The notes beneath the pieces are model-generated. The model did no database searches. It saw nothing but the letters and a program-made list of their open reading frames with translations, and was not told where the DNA came from. From Gemmatimonadales bacterium (GTDB lineage: Bacteria > Gemmatimonadota > Gemmatimonadetes > Gemmatimonadales > GWC2-71-9), in contig JAICPP010000134.1 of the NCBI GenBank assembly GCA_025929805.1, positions 1-9,082 of the forward strand: a stretch of DNA of 9,082 nucleotides. Reading direction: 5' to 3'. This document shows positions 5,986 to 9,082 of the stretch, one piece after another. The position numbers were made by a program, and so were the translations under genes. The number at the start of each line of letters is the position of its first letter. The stretch's first letter is position 1.

Positions 5986-6237
5986 CTACATGGGACTTTC
6001 AGTCGAGAGTGGCGGACCTTCGTCTCCGCCGCGAACCTCGACAAAATGACTCGAGATGGCTTCGTCCACTCGCAGCTCAACCCCTGCTCGGGCGGCTCGG
6101 CTGCGATACACGCTCTGTTCATTGGCCGAAAGACCGTCCCACCAGGGCCGGCTCACGACGATAATAGACACACCCCTCAGCTTCTCCGCCTCCACCTGGC
6201 TGAGTGCCTGGGTCAGGGTGTCACGACGAACAATCAT
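5986..6237 (-). CDS. Small hypothetical protein in a three-gene cluster
   Basis: The product has 83 residues. It opens with an alternating pattern (MIVRRDTLTQALSQVEAEKLRGVSIIVVSRPWWDGLS) that predicts a helix, a hydrophobic strand and a Trp-Trp loop. A basic helix (NEQSVYRSRAARAGVELRVD) follows, and then FVEVRGGDEGPP and a short tail. It has no signal peptide, membrane span or known catalytic motif, and I do not recognise the function. The ATG lacks a clear ribosome binding site. It lies 32 bases after the stop of 6270-6662, so translation may depend on the upstream gene. The next gene (5504-5974) begins 11 bases later. The ending HFVEVRG faintly recalls HFEFQG in the small protein at 2403-2636, which also sits downstream of the paralogue of 6270-6662; this may be chance. 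Confidence 0.75.
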   Translation of the reverse strand: MIVRRDTLTQALSQVEAEKLRGVSIIVVSRPWWDGLSANEQSVYRSRAARAGVELRVDEAISSHFVEVRGGDEGPPLSTESPM

Positions 6238-6269
6238 AAGAAATGCAATCCCGATCCGCGGATGGGACC

Positions 6270-6662
6270 TCAGCTCAGGAGGTCAAGCTCATCCAGATAA
6301 GCCGCTACTGCCACCAGAGTCGTGAGGCTGGGCTCCGCCCGAAAATTGTAGGCCGCATCGCGGAGTGCCGGCATCACCGGTGTGCCGGTCTGCTTCCGGT
6401 ACCGACGGTAGGAAACCCCGAGATCCCGAAAGACCTCGCGCAGCGACTGTTCGGCAAGTTCCTCTTCGGAGCTTTTGGGGCTGCCGGCCGACACGTTCGC
6501 CTGAGGGACTCGGCCGCGCCGGGACTTGGGCCGCGTGGCGTTGGCGCGTCGATCCAGAGACAGCGCCGCATCGGTGACCCGGACGTGCACCCGATCAATT
6601 AAGGTTTCCGGTAATTCATCGGCCGATCTGGTCGGTCCAAGGGCTGCCAGTTTGTCTTTCAT
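6270..6662 (-). CDS. Hypothetical protein, paralogue of the product of 2736-3116
   Basis: This 130-residue protein has no function I recognise. The C-terminal block SLREVFRDLGVSYRRYRKQTG through AAYLDELDLLS is almost shared with the protein at 2736-3116, while the N-terminal half (MKDKLAALGPTRSADELPETLIDRV and a Lys/Arg/Ser-rich linker) is diverged. The conserved block looks mostly helical with a cluster of Arg and Lys, and the extreme C-terminus is acidic-hydrophobic. AAAGGA seven bases before the ATG fixes the start at 6662; the frame is open to 6743 but that part has no counterpart in the paralogue. It heads the cluster 6662-5504. A TACAAT at about 6677-6682 could be a -10 box but has no matching -35, so read-through from the lipoprotein gene 91 bases upstream is possible. 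Confidence 0.78.
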   Translation of the reverse strand: MKDKLAALGPTRSADELPETLIDRVHVRVTDAALSLDRRANATRPKSRRGRVPQANVSAGSPKSSEEELAEQSLREVFRDLGVSYRRYRKQTGTPVMPALRDAAYNFRAEPSLTTLVAVAAYLDELDLLS

Positions 6663-6753
6663 GCTAGAATCCTTTCGATTGTAGGCTCGACGACGCCGAG
6701 CTGCTCCGCCGGTACGGTCGATTTGTTTCCGCGCAATTTCCACTTCTCCCGAA

Positions 6754-7239
6754 TTAGAGCGTCGGTGCCGCGAGATTGCCGCAGGCGACGGTCACTGCAT
6801 CGTTCGCGGCGGACGCCTGTACGACGACGAAGTAACTGCCCTCCGTGGGGGTCTCAAGCGGCACGTTAGCCGACGCACTCGCCCGACCATCGCCACCGAC
6901 CTTGGCGGCGGGGTATTGGGCGGCCGAGCCGACCACTCCAGCATCGGAGCCACACTGCCCACGGTGAAGCTGCCAGGGATGCTGGCCCCCCGGAGTAGCG
7001 TTGGCGAGGTCCAGGGAGACGGTGGTGTTGCCACTCTTCGAGCCCGGTATCATCGATGCCGAGCCGTTCATCTGGACCACGCCAGCCAGCTCGGCCGGGG
7101 TGGCCAGATTGGCGTGCCAGCGTGAGTTCAAGTTCTTGTCTTGGGTGCTCACTTCGACTGCCTGGTCGTTACGAAATGGATTACAGGAGGTAACGGCAAA
7201 AGCAGAGACTGCCAGGACGAACAATCGCTGATGGTACAT
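6754..7239 (-). CDS. Lipoprotein with CHRD-like beta domain
   Basis: The 161-residue protein has a lipoprotein signal: a short N-terminus with one Arg, hydrophobic LFVLAVSAFAV, then VTSC with Cys19 as the lipidation site. The mature part has the layout of a CHRD-like beta domain. NSRWHANLATPAELAG begins it, TTVSLDLANATPGG follows, then HPWQLHRGQCGS, a segment with a DGRASASANVPL strand, and a C-terminal VTVACGNL. Two Cys in the mature chain (in GQCG and ACGN) could form a disulfide. CHRD domains occur in secreted proteins of unclear function, so a binding or structural role in the periplasm or outer membrane is inference. The start is set by GGAGGG before the ATG at 7239; a longer frame upstream to 7359 runs through the promoter and lacks the lipoprotein signal. 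Promoter at 7331-7359. Confidence 0.85.
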   Translation of the reverse strand: MYHQRLFVLAVSAFAVTSCNPFRNDQAVEVSTQDKNLNSRWHANLATPAELAGVVQMNGSASMIPGSKSGNTTVSLDLANATPGGQHPWQLHRGQCGSDAGVVGSAAQYPAAKVGGDGRASASANVPLETPTEGSYFVVVQASAANDAVTVACGNLAAPTL

Positions 7240-7330
7240 GGGGCCCTCCGGGGCGGTACCGCAAGAAGCCTGGTTCGGTAGGAGCGAGCAGCCCTGATGA
7301 GCCTGCGCTATTAACCAAGCGGATAATGGA

Positions 7331-7359
7331 ATCATACCCTCTATTGGACAGAAGGTCAA
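7331..7359 (-). promoter_or_regulatory. Sigma70-like promoter of the lipoprotein gene
   Basis: On the minus strand TTGACC (7359-7354), a 17-base spacer and TATGAT (7336-7331), each box one base from consensus. The predicted start near 7324 gives a leader of about 85 bases. A second TTGACC lies exactly 16 bases further upstream (7375-7370) because of a tandem repeat. Confidence 0.78.
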
Positions 7360-7378
7360 TAGCGCAGAAGGTCAATAG
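7341..7378. repeat. Three half-sites at a 16-base period over the lipoprotein promoter
   Basis: On the plus strand CTATTG at 7341-7346, CAATAG at 7357-7362 and CAATAG at 7373-7378. The first two form a dyad with a 10-base spacer. The second and third lie in a 16-base tandem duplication (7349-7364 and 7365-7380, one mismatch). The sites cover the promoter spacer and the -35 box, the position expected for a repressor or an overlapping activator. Confidence 0.6.
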
Positions 7379-7379
7379 C

Positions 7380-7411
7380 AAGGAGAGAGCGGCTTAGTCC
7401 GCTCTCCCCTT
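7380..7411 (-). terminator. Terminator hairpin of the tandem ABM-like unit
   Basis: A 13-position stem (7380-7392 with 7399-7411, one A-C mismatch) and six-base loop. On the minus strand it is followed by TGCTATTG, a weak T-tract, so termination may be incomplete. The right arm and flank toward the gene (CTCTCCCC, TTCAT, CCAAC) match the terminator region at 4979-5012. Confidence 0.7.
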
Positions 7412-7434
7412 CATACCAACCCAATCGTGAGGCT

Positions 7435-7752
7435 TTAGTTGATGGTAGCGGCGATCTTGTGCCAGGTCGAGTTCCCGACCTCGTAGGATTGCACGGCTGG
7501 GGTGCCTTCTACTACTCTCGCCAGGCCTTTGAGCACCTGGGGATAGGTCTCGCGGCTATAGACGTCCGCATTTTCCTTACGATCCCACAGGCTGATGGCA
7601 AGTACTTCCTTACCATCGGTGCCGACGAACGTGATCTCATCCTTGAAGCCGTTCTGCTTCCGAAGAAGGGGCAGAATGTCCTTCTCAAACGTCTGGGTGA
7701 ACTCACGAGCGCTATTGGGTTTCAGTGTCATCGATACGTTTCGTGCGTACAT
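7435..7752 (-). CDS. ABM-like protein, second gene of the tandem pair
   Basis: The 105-residue protein has the same layout as its two paralogues, a small ferredoxin-like domain expected to form a dimer: strand MYARNVSMTLK, helix REFTQTFEKDILPLLRKQ, strands EITFVGTDGK and VLAISLWD, helix ENADVYSRETYPQVLKGL, then SYEVGNST. It is the most diverged of the three, mainly at residues 13-20 and in the C-terminal 20. AAGGAG six bases before the ATG sets the start. It lies 55 bases downstream of 7808-8125 with no terminator or promoter that I can see between, so both are probably read from the promoter at 8189-8217. Enzymatic activity is unproven. If the family acts as monooxygenases, heterodimers with the neighbour are possible. 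Confidence 0.87.
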   Translation of the reverse strand: MYARNVSMTLKPNSAREFTQTFEKDILPLLRKQNGFKDEITFVGTDGKEVLAISLWDRKENADVYSRETYPQVLKGLARVVEGTPAVQSYEVGNSTWHKIAATIN

Positions 7753-7807
7753 AGGATCTCCTTAAGTGAGCATGAGTGGTTGAGTAGCCTGAACCAAACG
7801 GCTTGGC

Positions 7808-8125
7808 TTACCTGGTGGCGGCGGTCTTGTGGAAGGTCGAGATGGCAACCTCGTACCCACGCACTTCCGGCGTGCCGTCAACCAGTCTCGCCAGGTTCTG
7901 GAGAATCTGGGGATAGGTCTCGCGGCTATAGACATCCGCGCTTTCCTTGGTTTCCCACAAGCTGATTGCGATTACCTGCCGGTTGTCCGGGCTGATAAAC
8001 GTGATCTCGTCAGTAAAGCCGTTCTGCTTCTGCAACAGGGGTAGGATCTCCCGATCGAACATCTGGGTTAACTCTTCCCGCCGCTGGCCGGACTTCAGGT
8101 TCAAAGAGACGTGTCGTGCGTACAT
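7808..8125 (-). CDS. ABM-like protein, first gene of the tandem pair
   Basis: The 105-residue protein is about three-quarters identical to that at 5013-5327: MYARHVSLNL, REELTQMFDREILPLLQKQ, EITFISPDN, VIAISLWE, YSRETYPQIL and GYEVAIST all recur, with one inserted Arg near residue 15. The expected fold is a dimeric alpha-beta barrel of the ABM-like type; the substrate cannot be read from the sequence. The AAAGGAG site and the 20 or so bases before the ATG are the same as for the single copy. The gene is the first after the promoter at 8189-8217 and diverges from the XRE-type regulator starting at 8301. The intergenic region holds the shared inverted repeat. Confidence 0.88.
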   Translation of the reverse strand: MYARHVSLNLKSGQRREELTQMFDREILPLLQKQNGFTDEITFISPDNRQVIAISLWETKESADVYSRETYPQILQNLARLVDGTPEVRGYEVAISTFHKTAATR

Positions 8126-8188
8126 GAGAACTCCTTTGGATAGATGAATTCAATCCTGGTAGGTGCGTATATCTGATTGACAGCCCAC

Positions 8189-8217
8189 AACATACGCGAC
8201 TGTACCTTAATTGTCAA
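8189..8217 (-). promoter_or_regulatory. Sigma70-like promoter of the tandem ABM-like unit
   Basis: On the minus strand TTGACA (8217-8212), a 17-base spacer and TATGTT (8194-8189), with predicted start near 8182. The boxes, spacer length and the GTACAGT inside the spacer are shared with the promoter at 5393-5421. Confidence 0.82.
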
Positions 8218-8250
8218 GTAAGAAGTCCTACTTGCCATAACTGGGTATGT

Positions 8251-8273
8251 CACTTAACTTGCAGTTGTTAATT
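8251..8273. promoter_or_regulatory. Upstream inverted repeat, copy 2, in front of the XRE-type regulator
   Basis: Plus strand CACTTAAC (8251-8258), six bases, TTGTTAATT (8265-8273). It is centred about 80 bases before the ABM-like transcript start on the minus strand and about 38 bases before the regulator's start codon on the plus strand. A factor bound here could act on both directions. Confidence 0.6.
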
Positions 8274-8300
8274 AGAGTTATGTCACTGGGGAGGAAAAGC

Positions 8301-9082
8301 GTGGACATCTCGTTGGTCATCAGGCAGCGGCTGGAGGAATTCGGGCTGGAGCAGCGGGACCTGGCTGAAGCGGCCCAGGTGACCGAGTCCTACATCTCCC
8401 AGCTCCTTACTCGGCGCAAGGCGCCTCCTGCACCGGAGCGCACAGACATCTATGACAAGATGGACAAGTTCTTAAAGCTTCCCATAGGGGAGCTGGCGCG
8501 ACTAGCGGATGGCCAGCGCAAGCAGGAATTGAAGAGGGAGTTGTCAGAACCGCCCACCGCCTTGTTCCGTGAAGCCCGCGAAGTGGTCCTTCGTAAATGC
8601 GCTCCCGATAAAGAAGCGCTTGTACGCGCGATCTTCGAGAAGGAGCCTTTTGGTGAGCTCGAACGTCTGGTTACCCACACGCTGCTCGATGTCGTGAAGG
8701 GGGTGGCCACCCAGGAATTGGAGAACGACTATTGGCTCCGCATGGTGGCGGAGCTCAGCAACCGAAGCTATGAAGAGACCCGCGTGATCGTCCTGGACTT
8801 CCTCGACACGGACATCTTTCACCTGTCGCGGGAACACTGCGTCTCGTTCTTGGAACCCCTGATTCAATCCTGGGACATCGACCTGACGACGTTTGCCATT
8901 GACATCGTGCTAAACCCCAGGGTGGTCTCCGGGCATGTGAAGCGATTCGCGTTCATGGAGAGGAAATCGGCGGAGGCATTCACCGAAGAACCAGGGCTCA
9001 GAGAATTCCTGGACGATTCTGCCCTCAGCGGCACAGCCACCGAGGAGGAAATCACGTTCCTCAAGCGGCTGAGGTTCAAGGG
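8301..9082 (+). CDS. XRE-type HTH regulator with long C-terminal part (runs off the window)
   Basis: The frame is open from 8301 to the right edge with no stop, giving 260 visible residues. Residues 4-43 form an XRE/Cro-like helix-turn-helix: RQRLEEFGLEQRDLAEAAQ, then VTESYISQLLTRRKAPP, with QRDLAEAA and TESYISQLLT as the two core helices. A conserved-looking block follows (PERTDIYDKMDKFLKLPIGELARLADGQRKQEL), then a mostly helical region of unknown function with PFGELERLV, YEETRVIVLDFLDTDIFHLS and SWDIDLTTFAIDIVLN. GTG at 8301 is chosen because GGGGAGGA lies six bases upstream; an in-frame ATG at 8280 would add seven residues but has no binding site. The gene diverges from the tandem ABM-like unit and has the shared inverted repeat in its upstream region, so control of that unit and of itself is a reasonable inference. 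Ligand unknown. Confidence 0.85.
   Translation, partial: MDISLVIRQRLEEFGLEQRDLAEAAQVTESYISQLLTRRKAPPAPERTDIYDKMDKFLKLPIGELARLADGQRKQELKRELSEPPTALFREAREVVLRKCAPDKEALVRAIFEKEPFGELERLVTHTLLDVVKGVATQELENDYWLRMVAELSNRSYEETRVIVLDFLDTDIFHLSREHCVSFLEPLIQSWDIDLTTFAIDIVLNPRVVSGHVKRFAFMERKSAEAFTEEPGLREFLDDSALSGTATEEEITFLKRLRFK

Noticed and set aside
8177..8205. TTGACA on the plus strand at 8177-8182 as promoter of the XRE-type regulator
   Set aside because: The -10 position at a 17-base spacing reads CTGTAC and fits poorly. TTGTCA (8211-8216) with CATAAC (8236-8241) has a 19-base spacer and is also weak, so no promoter is called.
8450..9079. Minus-strand open frames opposite the XRE-type regulator
   Set aside because: They are antisense to a clear HTH gene, overlap each other in different frames and have no recognisable domains.

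Overview
This is a GC-rich bacterial window with no rRNA, tRNA, CRISPR array or transposase that I can see. It holds 13 supported protein genes, most of them small and of poorly known families. The protein styles suggest a soil or sediment lineage such as Gemmatimonadota: DUF4142 bundles, small Trp-rich hypotheticals, CHRD-like lipoproteins and XRE regulators with a long C-terminal part. That placement is inference from family resemblance, at low confidence. Promoters near the E. coli sigma70 consensus and Rho-independent terminators are easy to read.

Left part (1-2390). A multi-domain DUF4142 gene runs in from the left edge, and its 5' end is broken by a stop. It ends at a strong terminator. 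About 400 bases without a gene follow. They fold into a chain of hairpins closed by a long-range stem and a second strong terminator, and look like an unassigned structured RNA. A small YHS-domain metal-binding gene comes next and shares a bidirectional terminator with genes on the minus strand.

Middle (2400-4990). Two small minus-strand hypotheticals (2403-2636 and 2736-3116) lie head to head with an alpha/beta-hydrolase-fold gene whose usual catalytic His is Gln. A response-regulator gene with only a receiver domain and a helical tail follows.

Right part (5013-9082). Three paralogous genes for small ABM-like proteins (dimeric alpha-beta barrel) lie on the minus strand: one alone (5013-5327) and two in tandem (7808-8125, then 7435-7752). 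The single gene and the tandem pair have matching promoters (TTGACA, 17-base spacer, TATCTT or TATGTT). About 32-33 bases upstream of each -35 is the same inverted repeat, CACTTAAC-N6-TTGTTAATT. Their terminators also look related, so a whole transcription unit seems to have been duplicated. Between the two units lie a lipoprotein gene with a CHRD-like domain, whose promoter carries three half-sites at a 16-base period, and a three-gene minus-strand cluster. The first gene of that cluster (6270-6662) is a paralogue of 2736-3116. An XRE-type regulator gene starts at 8301, diverges from the tandem pair, and runs off the right edge. One copy of the shared inverted repeat lies just in front of it, so it is the natural candidate for control of the unit. 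The sequence alone does not prove this.
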